Of a stretch of DNA of 64,000 nt, positions 26,900 to 36,973 are shown piece by piece. A program made the translations under genes and the position numbers. How positions within the stretch are numbered: position 1 is the first letter of the stretch; every line of letters starts with the position of its first letter. This DNA is from Actinoalloteichus fjordicus (GTDB taxonomy: Bacteria; Actinomycetota; Actinomycetes; Mycobacteriales; Pseudonocardiaceae), in the NCBI RefSeq assembly GCF_001941625.1, contig NZ_CP016076.1:3968001-4032000 (forward strand), given 5' to 3'. The notes beneath the pieces were generated by a model that was not told the origin of the DNA, did no database searches, and saw only the letters and a program-made list of their open reading frames with translations.

Positions 26900-27610
26900 G
26901 TGTACGAAGCCGATCTCGCCGCCGTCTACGACGCCTTCTACGAGGCTCGGGGCAAGGACTATGCGGCCGAGGCCGCCGATATCGCGCGGGAGATTCGAAA
27001 GCGCGCGCCGGATGCGACCTCACTGCTCGACGTCGCCTGCGGAACCGCGTCTCATCTCCAACGCTTCGCCGCACTGTTCGACGACGTCGAGGGCATGGAT
27101 CTCTCGGCGGACATGCTCGCTTACGCCCGTACCAAGCTGCCGGGCGTACGACTTCACCAAGGCGACATGCGCAAGGTCGATCTCGGCCGTGGCTTCGACG
27201 CGATCACCAGCATGTTCAGCTCGGTCGGATACCTTCGATCCACGACCGAACTCGACGAGACGATGCGCAGTCTGGCCGGTCACCTGACTCCCGGCGGTGT
27301 CCTGGTCATCGAACCCTGGTGGTTTCCCGAGACGTTCCTCTCCGGTTACGTCGCAGGAGACGTGGTGACGAGCGGCGGCAGAACCATCGCGCGGGTCTCG
27401 CATTCGGTGCGCGAGGGCGGTGCGACACACATGCAGGTGCATTTCATCGTCGCGGACGCCGAATCCGGCGCCGAGCACTTCGCCGCCTCCCATGTCATCA
27501 CGCTGTTCACCAGGCAGGAGTACGAGCAGGCCTTCGAGCGGGCGGGACTGGCCGTGGAGTACCTGCCGGGCGGGCCGTCCGGACGAGGGCTCTTCGTCGG
27601 CGTCGGCTGA
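26900..27610 (+). CDS. dTDP-3-amino-3,6-dideoxyhexose N,N-dimethyltransferase (TylM1/DesVI-like)
   Basis: 236 aa from the GTG at 26900 with AAGGAG 8 bp upstream; the longer upstream frame lacks a site. The sequence follows TylM1, DesVI and EryCVI almost word for word: MYEADLAAVYDAFYEARGKD at the start, LLDVACGTASHL as SAM motif I, MFSSVGYL, the EPWWFPETF segment, and the GPSGRGLFVG end. These enzymes dimethylate the 3-amino group of dTDP-sugars to give desosamine, mycaminose or ravidosamine. With the ketoisomerase and aminotransferase nearby it completes a 3-dimethylaminosugar route. Confidence 0.93.
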   Translation: MYEADLAAVYDAFYEARGKDYAAEAADIAREIRKRAPDATSLLDVACGTASHLQRFAALFDDVEGMDLSADMLAYARTKLPGVRLHQGDMRKVDLGRGFDAITSMFSSVGYLRSTTELDETMRSLAGHLTPGGVLVIEPWWFPETFLSGYVAGDVVTSGGRTIARVSHSVREGGATHMQVHFIVADAESGAEHFAASHVITLFTRQEYEQAFERAGLAVEYLPGGPSGRGLFVGVG

Positions 27611-27655
27611 GGACGTCGCTCGGCCCGCCGGTGGCAGTGGCGGTTCCCGGGCGAC

Positions 27656-28705
27656 TCACCGCCGTACGGCGAGCACCCGATACGAGTTGGTGAGGCGCAG
27701 CCGGTCCGCCACGGGCTGGGCGACACGATCGAGGAGCATCCCTGCGAGCATCAGCGGGGCCCCCGCGATCAGCGCCGCGAGCCTGCCCGCCCGGCGACCG
27801 AGGCCGGGCCGATCGAACAGCCACGGCCGATCCTGTCTCGGCGCCAGATGGTTGACGAACAGCCAGGTCGCCGCCGCGAGGTCGTACGGCAGGTGGGCCT
27901 CGGCGCGTTGCACCGCGACGACGTCGAAGCCGGACCGACCCAGCTCCGCACGCAGGTTCGCCAGCGGGATGAAGTGCAGGTGTTGCGGCTGGGTCCACCC
28001 GATCCACCAGCGCCCGAGCAGTCGGGCGAACCGACACTCCGGATCGGGCACGTCGATCAGCAGGTGGCCGCCGGATCGCAGGACACGCTGCGCCGCACGC
28101 AGTTCCGGCTTGGGCTCCGCGCTGTGCTCCAGGTAGTGGAACATGCTGACCACGTCGTAGCGGTCCGTCAACTCGTCGGCGAGGTCGACGAACTGTCCCT
28201 GGTAAGCGCGCTTGATCCGTCCCTGCTGCCTGCCGAGCTCCACGCCTGCACCCAGGTCGAGTCCGTCGAACTCGGTGTCGGGGAACAGCTGGGCCGCCGC
28301 AGAGCAGAAGTGCCCGTGCGAGGTTCCGACGTCCAGCCAGGACTTCGGATCGGCATGGGGCAGGACCACCTCGGCGCGAGCACGGTGTGAGCCTGCCTCC
28401 TTCTCCAGCTGGCGGTCCATCTGTTCGGCGGCGAGCCCGTCGTAGAAGTCCCGGTAGTAGAACTCCAGGCCCTCCGCGGTGAGACGGGGATTCTGGAAGA
28501 CGTGCCCGCAGCCGCCGCACTCGTCGAGCGTGAACCGCCCCGGCTTGTGCTGGAGGAGGTCGGTGGTTCGCAGGCGCAGCCGCAGGTCGGCGGAGCCGCA
28601 CCACGGGCACGCCGTGCTACGCGGGTGGAAGAACCTCCTGGTGCCGAGGTGAAGATCCGCTCGATACGCGACCCTGCTTCGATCCACCTCGTCGGTGGTG
28701 GGCAT
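27656..28705 (-). CDS. Class I SAM methyltransferase with N-terminal zinc-binding Cys pairs
   Basis: 349 aa from the ATG at 28705 (AGGAG site); 14 more codons are open upstream. Two Cys pairs (ACPWCGS and CGGCGH) near the N-terminus should bind zinc, as in many sugar C-methyltransferases and related enzymes. SAM motif I is SWLDVGTSHGHF, followed by FDGLDLG and SMFHYLEH. The C-terminal 80 residues contain a hydrophobic stretch (LAALIAGAPLMLAGMLLD). It is convergent with the N,N-dimethyltransferase and 66 bp downstream of the aminotransferase gene, probably in its operon. Either a sugar C-methyltransferase or an O-methyltransferase; substrate not identified. Confidence 0.75.
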   Translation of the reverse strand: MPTTDEVDRSRVAYRADLHLGTRRFFHPRSTACPWCGSADLRLRLRTTDLLQHKPGRFTLDECGGCGHVFQNPRLTAEGLEFYYRDFYDGLAAEQMDRQLEKEAGSHRARAEVVLPHADPKSWLDVGTSHGHFCSAAAQLFPDTEFDGLDLGAGVELGRQQGRIKRAYQGQFVDLADELTDRYDVVSMFHYLEHSAEPKPELRAAQRVLRSGGHLLIDVPDPECRFARLLGRWWIGWTQPQHLHFIPLANLRAELGRSGFDVVAVQRAEAHLPYDLAAATWLFVNHLAPRQDRPWLFDRPGLGRRAGRLAALIAGAPLMLAGMLLDRVAQPVADRLRLTNSYRVLAVRR

Positions 28706-28771
28706 CCTGACGCTCCTCTGCCGTTCGCGGTTGGCGTTGATGATCACCCGTCTGTCGCACCCCTTTCGCGG

Positions 28772-29980
28772 TCAGGCCGGTGCAGACGGACGCTCGCCCA
28801 CACCTCCGGCGTCGGCGGGCGGACGAACGTCCCTGTCCTCGGCCAGGCCCCGGTGCAGACGGGCATCGTCGGTCTGCTCACCGGCCGCGGCACGGAGAGC
28901 GGCGATGACGGTGGTGACGTCCTCTTCGGACAGATGCGGCCCGATCGGGAGGCTCAACACCTGGTCGGAAAGCCGCTCGGCACGCGGGAACGTGCCTGCG
29001 GGCCACCGTGGTCCGGCATAGGCGGGCGACAGGTGCACGGGCGTCGGATAGTGGATGAGCGTCCCGATCCCGGCGGCGTCGAGCTGCTGCGCAAGCCGAT
29101 CCCGACGCGCACTGCGCACGACGAAGAGGTGCCAGACCGGGTCGGCCCACGGCATGACGTAGGGCATGGTCACCCCGGGCAGATCACCGCACTCGGTCAG
29201 ATAGCGCTGCGCGACGTCGGCACGCCGGGAGTTCCAGGCGTCGAGATGCGTCAGCTTCACCCGGAGCACGGCGGCCTGGACCTCGTCCAGCCGCGAGTTG
29301 GTGCCCTTGATCTCGTGGCGGTACTTCACGGTGGAGCCGTAGTTGCGCAGCAGCCGCAGGCGATCGGCCACCGCGTCGTCTCCGGTGATCACCGCGCCGC
29401 CGTCGCCCATCGCACCGAGGTTCTTGCCGGGATAGAAGCTGAACGCCGTCGCCGTGGAACCCGATCCGACCCGCACGCCCCGGTGCCGCGCGCCGTGGGC
29501 CTGCGCCGCGTCTTCCAGGACGTGCAGGTCGTGTCGCCGGGCAACGGCCAGAACGGCGTCCATGTCCGCAGGCTGCCCGTACAGGTGCACCGGGATGATC
29601 GCCCTCGTCCTCGGCGTGATCGCGTCTTCGAGGCGATCGGGGTCGAGGTTGTAGGTGCGCTCGTCGGGTTCGACGGCCACCGGCACGGCGCCGGTCGCGG
29701 AGACGGCGAGCCAGGTGGCGATGAAGGTGTGCGCGGGCACGAGGACCTCGTGCCCCTGCCCGACGTCCATGGCGCGCAGGGCCAGTTCCAACGCATCGCA
29801 TCCGCTGCCGACGGCCACGCAGTGCCGGGCTCCACAGTAGGCGGCGTACTCGGACTCGAACGCCTCGATCTCAGGCCCGAGCAGATATCGGCCGGAGGCC
29901 AGCACTCGATGCACGGCGGCATCGATGTCGTCCTGGAGTTCGACATAGGCCGCGCCCGGATCGAGGAACGGTACCGTCAT
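28772..29980 (-). CDS. PLP-dependent sugar 3-aminotransferase (DegT/DnrJ/EryC1 family, TylB/DesV-like)
   Basis: 402 aa. The PLP-binding Lys186 lies in [17 protein letters not shown], and the PLP-contacting Asp157 in [23 protein letters not shown] and [14 protein letters not shown] are standard for the family. The enzyme moves an amino group to C3 of the dTDP-3-keto-6-deoxysugar made by the ketoisomerase, using PLP. Its start overlaps the ketoisomerase stop by 4 bp (ATGA), which shows coupling of these consecutive steps. The last 30 residues are an extra Asp/Arg-rich tail. Confidence 0.92.
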   Translation of the reverse strand: MTVPFLDPGAAYVELQDDIDAAVHRVLASGRYLLGPEIEAFESEYAAYCGARHCVAVGSGCDALELALRAMDVGQGHEVLVPAHTFIATWLAVSATGAVPVAVEPDERTYNLDPDRLEDAITPRTRAIIPVHLYGQPADMDAVLAVARRHDLHVLEDAAQAHGARHRGVRVGSGSTATAFSFYPGKNLGAMGDGGAVITGDDAVADRLRLLRNYGSTVKYRHEIKGTNSRLDEVQAAVLRVKLTHLDAWNSRRADVAQRYLTECGDLPGVTMPYVMPWADPVWHLFVVRSARRDRLAQQLDAAGIGTLIHYPTPVHLSPAYAGPRWPAGTFPRAERLSDQVLSLPIGPHLSEEDVTTVIAALRAAAGEQTDDARLHRGLAEDRDVRPPADAGGVGERPSAPA

Positions 29981-30423
29981 GCGTATTCCCTGGCTGCTGT
30001 CAAGAAGTCCGCATACTCCCGGAAGTAGTCGGACTCGTCATAGTGGTTGGAGGCCAGCACCAGCCCGACCGCCCCGGACGAGAAGTTGATGAGGTTTCGC
30101 CAGATCACCGGACCGATGTAGAGGCCCTGTCGGGGCGAGGTCAGGCTGAACCGACGCCTTCGGAATCCGTCGTCCACGGCGACTTCGAAATGCCCGTGAA
30201 CCGCGATGATGAGCTGTTCCAGGTGGTGATGACCGTGTGCGCCGCGAATGGCGGTGGTCGGCAGGTCATAGAGGTAGTAGACGCGTCTGATCTCGAAGTC
30301 CACGTCCTTGCCCGCCTCGACGACGGAGAGGCTGCCGCGTGGATCGACGAACTCGGGGAGTTCCACGATATGGCAGGGCTTCACTCTGCCTACGGAGACG
30401 GCATGATCAGACTTCGCATCCAT
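29977..30423 (-). CDS. dTDP-4-keto-6-deoxyglucose 3,4-ketoisomerase (Tyl1a/FdtA/QdtA-like)
   Basis: 148 aa, cupin fold of the FdtA/WxcM family. The active-site His cluster [12 protein letters not shown] (His63-His67) matches the RGxHAHK motif of Tyl1a and FdtA. The enzyme shifts the keto group from C4 to C3 before transamination. Tyl1a/QdtA and FdtA give different C4 configurations (gluco versus galacto), so mycaminose-type and ravidosamine/Fuc3N-type sugars are both possible. The ATG follows GGGGAG. First gene of the leftward sugar operon; ACCCCTT at about 30490 lies upstream. Confidence 0.9.
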   Translation of the reverse strand: MDAKSDHAVSVGRVKPCHIVELPEFVDPRGSLSVVEAGKDVDFEIRRVYYLYDLPTTAIRGAHGHHHLEQLIIAVHGHFEVAVDDGFRRRRFSLTSPRQGLYIGPVIWRNLINFSSGAVGLVLASNHYDESDYFREYADFLTAAREYA

Positions 30424-30649
30424 CTTGTGGACTCCCCCGTAGCCTTCCGATGATATTCTGATCTTATGGACGACCGGGGCTCGACGAGAACCCCTTAATT
30501 CGGCCCGGACAGCCCCTTGATCGAACCCCGATCACCGGACTGGCGGCGAAATTCCGCCGGTCCCGGCACGTACCGACGAGTTCACGGTAGATCGCCGCAC
30601 GGAAGAGCACGGCGGTCGACTGGTAATTCGGTCGGTCGGACCCGGTCGA

Positions 30650-31999
30650 CTACTCCTCGGTCGTCGCGGGACGGAATCTGTTGATCGCCGGGAGATGCCG
30701 GGCCCGCATCTCAGGATCGGACACGCCGAGGCCCTCGCGCGGTGCAAGGCAGCGGATGCCGACCTTTCCGGTGTGCTGGTTGAGATGGACACTGCGCGTG
30801 GCGTCGCCGACCTCGTCGAGCGGATAGCTGATCGACAGCGTCGGATGGATCATGCCCCGGCAGATCAGCCGGTTCGCCTCCCATGCCTCGCGATAATTCG
30901 CGAAGTGGGTGCCGATGATCCGCTTGAGCGACATCCACAGATAGCGGTTGTCGAACACGTGCTGGTATCCGGAGGTGGACGCGCACGTCACGATGGTGCC
31001 GCCCCGGGCCGCGACGAAGACGCTCGCGCCGAAGGTCTCCCGGCCCGGATGCTCGAAGACGATGTCGGGGTCCTCCCCGCCGGTCAGCTCGCGGATCTTC
31101 CGGCCGAAGCGGGCCCATTCGCGCGGATCGGGCTCGTGTTCGTCCTTCCAGAACCGGTAGTTCTCCGCAGACCGGTCGATGACCAGCTCTGCCCCCGACG
31201 ACCGCACCAGTTCGGCCTTGTGCTCGTCGGAGACGACGCAGATCGGGACGGCCCCGCCGTTGCGGACGAGCTGGGTGGCGTACGAACCGAGTCCGCCTGC
31301 CGCACCCCAGATCAGGACGGTGTCGCCCTGCTTCATCCTGGCTCCGTTACGGGAGACCAGTTGCCGGTAGGCGGTCGAGTTGACCAGTCCTGAGCCTGCC
31401 GACTCCTCCCACGTCAGATGCGCGGGCTTGGGCATGAGCTGGTTGGCATTCACCAGCGCCAGCTCGGCGAGCCCGCCGAAGTTCGTCTCGAACCCCCAGA
31501 TCCGTTGTTCCGGGTCGAGCATCGTGTCGTCGTGCCCTCGGGGCGACTGGAGATCGACCGACAGGCAGTGCGCGACGACCCGGTCACCCGGCTTCCAGGC
31601 GGTGACGCCGTCGCCGGTCCGCAGCACGACGCCGGAGAGGTCGGAGCCGAGGACGTGGTATGGCAGATCGTGGCGGGCTGCGGAGGCGCTCGCGCGGCCG
31701 TAACGTTTCAGGAAGGAGAACGTCGGCAGCGGCTCGAAGATCGCGCTCCACACCGTGTTGTAGTTGACGGCGCTGGCCATGACGGCGATCAGCGCCTCGC
31801 CCGGTCCCGGCTCGGGAGTCGGCACGTCCATCACGTGCAGCGACTTCCCGGGATCCTTGTCCGCGGAGGCGACACCCTCGAACATGGTCGTCTCCTCCGC
31901 CAGCAGGACGGCGCCCCGATAGCTTTCCGGCACGGGCAGCGCGGACACATCGGCGCCTGTCCCGTCTTCAGACAGGACAGCATCAAGAATGTCAATCAT
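30650..31999 (-). CDS. ccr: Crotonyl-CoA carboxylase/reductase (ethylmalonyl-CoA supply)
   Basis: 449 aa, full length for the Ccr branch of the MDR superfamily. N-terminal NYNTVWSAIFEP and YHVLGSDLSGVV, the NADPH loop VLIWGAAGGLGSYATQL, and DIVFEHPGRETFGASVFVA are all characteristic. The enzyme reductively carboxylates crotonyl-CoA to ethylmalonyl-CoA, an unusual PKS extender. Its presence in the cluster agrees with one acyltransferase carrying VASH instead of YASH or HAFH and with an ethyl branch on the product. It lies 226 bp upstream of the sugar operon, same strand. ACCCCTA at 32067 lies upstream of its start. Confidence 0.95.
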   Translation of the reverse strand: MIDILDAVLSEDGTGADVSALPVPESYRGAVLLAEETTMFEGVASADKDPGKSLHVMDVPTPEPGPGEALIAVMASAVNYNTVWSAIFEPLPTFSFLKRYGRASASAARHDLPYHVLGSDLSGVVLRTGDGVTAWKPGDRVVAHCLSVDLQSPRGHDDTMLDPEQRIWGFETNFGGLAELALVNANQLMPKPAHLTWEESAGSGLVNSTAYRQLVSRNGARMKQGDTVLIWGAAGGLGSYATQLVRNGGAVPICVVSDEHKAELVRSSGAELVIDRSAENYRFWKDEHEPDPREWARFGRKIRELTGGEDPDIVFEHPGRETFGASVFVAARGGTIVTCASTSGYQHVFDNRYLWMSLKRIIGTHFANYREAWEANRLICRGMIHPTLSISYPLDEVGDATRSVHLNQHTGKVGIRCLAPREGLGVSDPEMRARHLPAINRFRPATTEE

Positions 32000-32780
32000 T
32001 TTCCGCCGCCTTCGGTCCGGACATCTCGCCGTCGCCGCACTCTATCGACGAGAATTCCGAGTAGGTACCCCTAGTCTGTCCACTTGTCTCGAACGCGACT
32101 TCAGGGGTCGGTCCACAACTGCGGGCGCGGACTGCGCCGCCGCCGCCGCGAAGAACGATCCCGCCAGGTTCCCGATCACACCGGTCGCGGTTCGTCGCAA
32201 TCGCCGCCCGACCGGTTGACCCGCGACAATGGCTCGCCCCCGCGAAGGATTGATGGTGCGGTGCCACCGCCTGGACGCACGCAGCCCCCCGGACCGGCCG
32301 AGATCCGGGCGACCAGGCTGACTCGCGTTCGAATTCCAGCTCGGCACCGGGCCGACTGGCGGCACCGAATCGAATGCCGTGATCGCACGACGGATTCGAA
32401 CCCTGCCGCGCCATCGTGATCACCGCATCCGTCCGAATACCGGCTGATCACGTCTGCTTTCGGGAGATTCGATTGTCGACTTCGCGACACCGAAGATCAC
32501 AGCCTGCTCACGAGGGCGACATCCGCCACGATTCTTCGAGAAGAAGTCTGCGGCGGAGGCCGTAGACCACGGACCGCTTCTCCTACGACGACGCGATGAG
32601 AGAACGGCGATCCGCGCGGTCGACGCGAGCGGCAAGGCCCCACCGCCGCTGCGGCGTCTCCCCCACGGTTCCCGACGATCGCGGTGCAGACGCCCGCCGC
32701 CGATCAGCGCTCCGCGATCGGGCCCGCTGCGTGGCCCCGCCTCTCGCGTCGGGTACACCGCTCAGGCGGAATCCGGCACG
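32000..32780. other. 781-bp intergenic region between LAL regulator and ccr
   Basis: No gene is supported; frames on both strands are Arg-rich shadows. It must contain the ccr promoter. An ACCCCTA motif lies at 32067-32073, 68 bp upstream of the ccr start. Confidence 0.45.
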
Positions 32781-35549
32781 TCAGCACACCAGCTCGGCGG
32801 GCAGGTGTGCCCGTCGGTGGACGTTCAACTTGCGGTAGACGCGTGTCAGGTGCTGTTCGACCGTGCTGACCGTGATGAAGAGCTGCTGACTGATCTCGCG
32901 GTTGGTGTGGCCCTGGGCGGCGAGACTGGCGACCCGGCGCTCGGCGTTGCTCAACGAGCTGAACTCCTCACCCGGCACCGGCTGCGGCAGGCTGGTCTCC
33001 CGCACCGCCCGCCGGACGCCGCACAGATCGAACAGCTCGCCTGCCCGCCTGGCGAAGGTCTCGGCCTTGTCGACGTCGCCGAGTGCCCGGTAGGTCCGGC
33101 TGAGTTCGTTGTGCGTGTGTGCCAGCTCCAGCTTGTCCCCACACCGTTGCAGCATCTCGCTGCTGCTCCGGAGCAGGCTGGGACGCCGGACGAGGTCGCT
33201 CACACTCGCGAGGGTGCGCAGCGAGATCCCCCGGATCCGGGACGGTCCCGGCCCGACGAGCCGCAACTGCTCTTCGGCGAGCTGTCTGGCGTGATCGCGC
33301 CTGCCGAGGGCGAGATTGGCCTGCGCTGCGGCACTGCGCCACGGGATGAGGGCGGGGAAGTCCAGCCGCCATCGGATGAGCTTCTCCCCGCATTCGAGGA
33401 GATCGTCGATCGCGGTGTACACGTGGCCGGTCGCCAGATGGTAGGAGCCCCGGGCATACAGGTACAACAGGCCCCACGTCGTGTCGAACATCGACTGCGG
33501 CACGGCCTGACACAGCAGTTCCTCGGCCTGGTGGTAGCGCCCGGCCGTGGTCGTGGCGAGCAGTCGCAGACTCAGCGGAGCCCCGATCAACATGCCCCAG
33601 CTCTGCGGCGACATCCGCGCCATCGCGGTCTGCGCCTGGCGTTCGACGTCGGCCAGGTCGCCCCGGCGCAGGGAGATCAGGGCCGTTGTGACCTCGAGCT
33701 GTGCCTGCCAGGTCGACGCGCTCTGCTCGCCCGCCTCACGCCACAGGACCGTGCACCAGCGGGACGCCTCCTCCAGCCGGTCGCCGATGACCAGCGCGGC
33801 CAGGGAGATCGCGACGGGCGTGACGGTGGTGTGATCGAGCCTGCAACCCTGGATCACCTGTTGGGCGGTCTGCGCCGCGGCGTCGTCGTCGCTGTTCTTG
33901 AGCACCGCCGTCAGCGCCGTGATCGCGCGGGTGATGGGCTGATCGTCGAGGAACCGCCCCGCCGTGGGCAGGACCTCGACCCGGTCCGGCCGCGCGGTCA
34001 GCAGCCACGGACAGCCGATGCTCAGCTCCGCCGTGATCTGCGCGGCGAGCTGGGGGGCGTGTTCGTCGACCAGTTCCAGCAGCTCGGTCACCTCGTCGAA
34101 CCGACCGTGCCAGATCAGATAGCCGACCAGCGTCGTCACGTCGTTGTCGAGGAGGTGCCCGATCTCGCCGCCGTGATAGGACGAGGCGAGGTGCTGGGCT
34201 GCGGCGGAGGGGTTGACCCGCCAGACCAGGTGGATGAGACGACCGGTGATCGACGCACGCCGACGCCGATCACCGCAGACTGCACGGGCCACCGTCAGGC
34301 ATTCGATCGCGTGGTGCACCTGATCATTGAGCAGGGCCTGCTCTGCGGAGTCGGAGAAGACGTCGATCGCCCACGGCTCGTCCGGCACGATGTCGCCTGC
34401 CGCGAGCAGGTGCCCGGCGACGACGTCCGTCTCGGCGCCCTCCTGGTTGAGCAGCCGCGCGGCGCGCAGGTTCAGCTCCATCCGCCGTCGGGGCGCTGTG
34501 CTCTCGATGACGATGTCGCGCAGCACCGACGCCCTGAACCGGGCTCCCGCGACGAGGCCGGAGTCCACCAGGGCGGTGAGCGCCTCGTCCACGGCCTGGA
34601 TGCCGAGGTTCGACAGCTCGACGAGCCGTCGCGCCGACGAGAGCGGTCCCAGGACGGCGATTCCGGAGGCGATCTCGGCAAGGGCGGGTTCCCCGGAGTG
34701 GAGGCAGGTGACCACCGAGCGGCTGAAGGTGTGCCCGGCCACGGGAGCCGTCGGACCGGGCCGCGCGGGGTCGAGGCCCTGTCCGGCGTGCGTCGTGGCG
34801 AGGGTGTCTGCGAGAAGACTGTCGACGAGCAGTGAGCTTCCGCCGGTGACCGCTAGACAGGACTCGGCGAAGCCCGCCGGGCAGGAGCCGAGCACCGTGC
34901 GGGCGACGTCGGCGATCTGTGCCAGGTCGAGGGTGTCCAGCCGGATGCGGTGGGAGTAGGACTGGCGGAACAGCTCGGCGTCGAAGAGCGGATGGGCCGG
35001 GCGCGGCGAGGTCCATCCGCTCAGTACCAGCATCGTCCTGGTCGAGCGCAGCCGCCGCTGCAGGTACGACACGGCGCCCAGCGAGGGCCGGTCGGCGTAC
35101 TGGAGGTCGTCGATCTCGATGACCAGCGGTCTGCTCTGCGCCAGCCCGAGCAGCAGGGTCACCAGGTTGTGCACGAGGCGGGCATGGAACTGCTGGACGA
35201 TGACCGGCCCCTGCGCGGGATCCGACACGGCGGCGTCCACATCGAGCATGTGCGGGCCGAGGAGCTCGTTGGCCTCCGCCGCCACCCCCGCGGGCAGGGC
35301 GTCGTTGTGGAAGAGCTGGCTCACCACTCCGAACGGCAGCGCCTGCTCCGCCCGTGAGCACTTCGCCGCGAGGACGAGCGCGCCCTCGGCCGCAGCGTGA
35401 TCACAGAAATCTCGCAGCAGCTTCACATTGCCGCTGCCGATCGGCCCGTCCAGCATCATGACCCGGCCGAAGCCGCTTGTGACTGCGGCATACTGTGACC
35501 GCAGCGCCTCGAACTGGTCCTGAAACTCCGTGCAGCACTGCGTATCCAT
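32781..35549 (-). CDS. LAL-type LuxR transcriptional regulator, Walker A degenerate
   Basis: 922 aa from the ATG at 35549 (GGGGAG site); 27 more codons are open upstream. Large ATP-binding LuxR regulators (PikD type) activate macrolide clusters. The C-terminus has a clear LuxR helix-turn-helix (NAERRVASLAAQGHTNREIS, then STVEQHLTRVYRKLNVHRR). The N-terminal ATPase is recognisable (Walker B-like PLVIEIDDLQYADRPSL), but Walker A reads GPIGSGNVKLL at residues 35-45: Asn and Val replace the invariant Lys and Thr/Ser. The codons AAT GTG are plain in the DNA, so ATP hydrolysis is probably impaired. The central part is TPR-like. It is the only pathway regulator in the window. Confidence 0.92.
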   Translation of the reverse strand: MDTQCCTEFQDQFEALRSQYAAVTSGFGRVMMLDGPIGSGNVKLLRDFCDHAAAEGALVLAAKCSRAEQALPFGVVSQLFHNDALPAGVAAEANELLGPHMLDVDAAVSDPAQGPVIVQQFHARLVHNLVTLLLGLAQSRPLVIEIDDLQYADRPSLGAVSYLQRRLRSTRTMLVLSGWTSPRPAHPLFDAELFRQSYSHRIRLDTLDLAQIADVARTVLGSCPAGFAESCLAVTGGSSLLVDSLLADTLATTHAGQGLDPARPGPTAPVAGHTFSRSVVTCLHSGEPALAEIASGIAVLGPLSSARRLVELSNLGIQAVDEALTALVDSGLVAGARFRASVLRDIVIESTAPRRRMELNLRAARLLNQEGAETDVVAGHLLAAGDIVPDEPWAIDVFSDSAEQALLNDQVHHAIECLTVARAVCGDRRRRASITGRLIHLVWRVNPSAAAQHLASSYHGGEIGHLLDNDVTTLVGYLIWHGRFDEVTELLELVDEHAPQLAAQITAELSIGCPWLLTARPDRVEVLPTAGRFLDDQPITRAITALTAVLKNSDDDAAAQTAQQVIQGCRLDHTTVTPVAISLAALVIGDRLEEASRWCTVLWREAGEQSASTWQAQLEVTTALISLRRGDLADVERQAQTAMARMSPQSWGMLIGAPLSLRLLATTTAGRYHQAEELLCQAVPQSMFDTTWGLLYLYARGSYHLATGHVYTAIDDLLECGEKLIRWRLDFPALIPWRSAAAQANLALGRRDHARQLAEEQLRLVGPGPSRIRGISLRTLASVSDLVRRPSLLRSSSEMLQRCGDKLELAHTHNELSRTYRALGDVDKAETFARRAGELFDLCGVRRAVRETSLPQPVPGEEFSSLSNAERRVASLAAQGHTNREISQQLFITVSTVEQHLTRVYRKLNVHRRAHLPAELVC

Positions 35550-36973
35550 GGAAACTCCCCAGACGACCTCAGAATCCAATGCGGGCAGCAGTCTCTCCTC
35601 GTCGATTCGCCCGCGTCGACTCATCATCATTCGATTGACATCACGACTAGAAGCGTTCAGCCATCAGCCATCCCTGATGATCAAACATCAGGCTAACCGG
35701 ACGAACGACGACCAGTCAAGGCAATAGAATCAACCAGACAAGGCGACCTGCCGATGATTACAGCATCAGCGTGCGTTCATTCCAGGCATCCCGCCGATGA
35801 ATTGGCGTCGACAAAATAGCCGAGAATGATCGGCGCCTGCCGACTTCGAATTTATGGCGTCGACCTTGGCCCTGAATTCACCGCGCCGAATCGGGCGATC
35901 GCCGAATTCGTTCGGCCGCAGCCGCCCGCCCGAATCCGTCGAACAGCACCGTTGCCGCAGCAGGGTCAGGGCTTTCGCCCCACGCGCCCGCCGCCGACCG
36001 ACTCGCCGGGAGAACAGCCGGGAGTCGGCCCAGGTCTCGCCGCGGCGGCCGCACTGCCGCCTGCCCGACACACCGTGCGACGAACTCGATGATCACGCCC
36101 CGGGGCCCAGACGTGGATCGGCCGTACCGAAGCAGGCGATCCTCGACGCGCGCGCAGGAGGTCGATACGGCGCCGTCGGGACCGGCGAGACATCACTGCG
36201 CCATGACCCGCAGTACCGCGCGACGCCGGGCCGGGGACGGCCGAGCCGCAGCGCCCGTGCCACCGCCACACCGAGCGGAATCCGGCTGGCGTGCCCGCAT
36301 TCGGCGCCGGACAAGAAGAGCCCGGACAGCGATGGACAGCTGATTCCTGCACGTGCAGATGACATTCGAAGAAAGCGGTGACGGCGACGTCTTCCCGCCA
36401 GCGTCCTGTCCCGACATCCGCGCCCGCAATCACCCTTACACAGCCCCCCGGCGCAACTTCTTCAGCCGCAGAGTCGAGCCAGCCCGACCCTCACTGAAGC
36501 CCGATCAACCGTTTACCACCGATCTGGTTCGACCCGGACCGTAAGGTTTCAGCACAGTCTCGATTATGACACGGATCGCCGAGCGGGAGCAAGTAGTCAC
36601 GTGCCGTCACGGGTCCAGCTGATCGATCGACAAGGCGTGACGGCCGACGGACCGCCGGACCGCCGCAATCTCGCGAATGACTGCGCCCGAGAAGTACGGT
36701 CGTTGTCAAGACAGTCTTCGAGATACTGTCACCGAGAGCCACCATTCGGTCCGCTTATCGCAAATCCGAGATACCGAGAGTGACATCACTTCGTGATACG
36801 GAAAGGACATCGCGATCATTGACGCAGCCGTCCCGGCGAAAGATCCCCTTTGTCTGGACCACCGGGCATCGGACGGTGTCGACCAGTCTGCCGCCCGACG
36901 CCGCGCCGACGCAGGATCGACCACGCCGGGGCGGGCCTGGCCCGCCCCGGTCGCGGCGGCCGGACGGACCCGG
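35550..36973. other. 1.42-kb region without a supported gene
   Basis: Lies between the LAL start and the PKS stop. Several frames up to 175 aa exist on both strands, but all are Arg/Pro/Ser-rich and lack ribosome sites or domains. From 35630 to 35830 the DNA is AT-richer, with short repeats of catcag/tgatga type, and probably contains the LAL promoter. The left-moving PKS transcript should end at the hairpin at 36926-36950. Confidence 0.45.
36926..36950 (-). terminator. Strong hairpin terminator of the PKS operon
   Basis: ccggggcgggcc (36926-36937) and ggcccgccccgg (36939-36950) are perfect 12-bp complements around one base, 24 bp after the thioesterase stop codon. No U-tract follows, as is common in actinobacteria. 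Confidence 0.7.

Noticed and set aside
35854-36381. 175-aa plus-strand frame in the 1.4-kb gap
   Set aside because: No ribosome site, no domain, Arg/Ser/Pro-rich text and competing frames on both strands.
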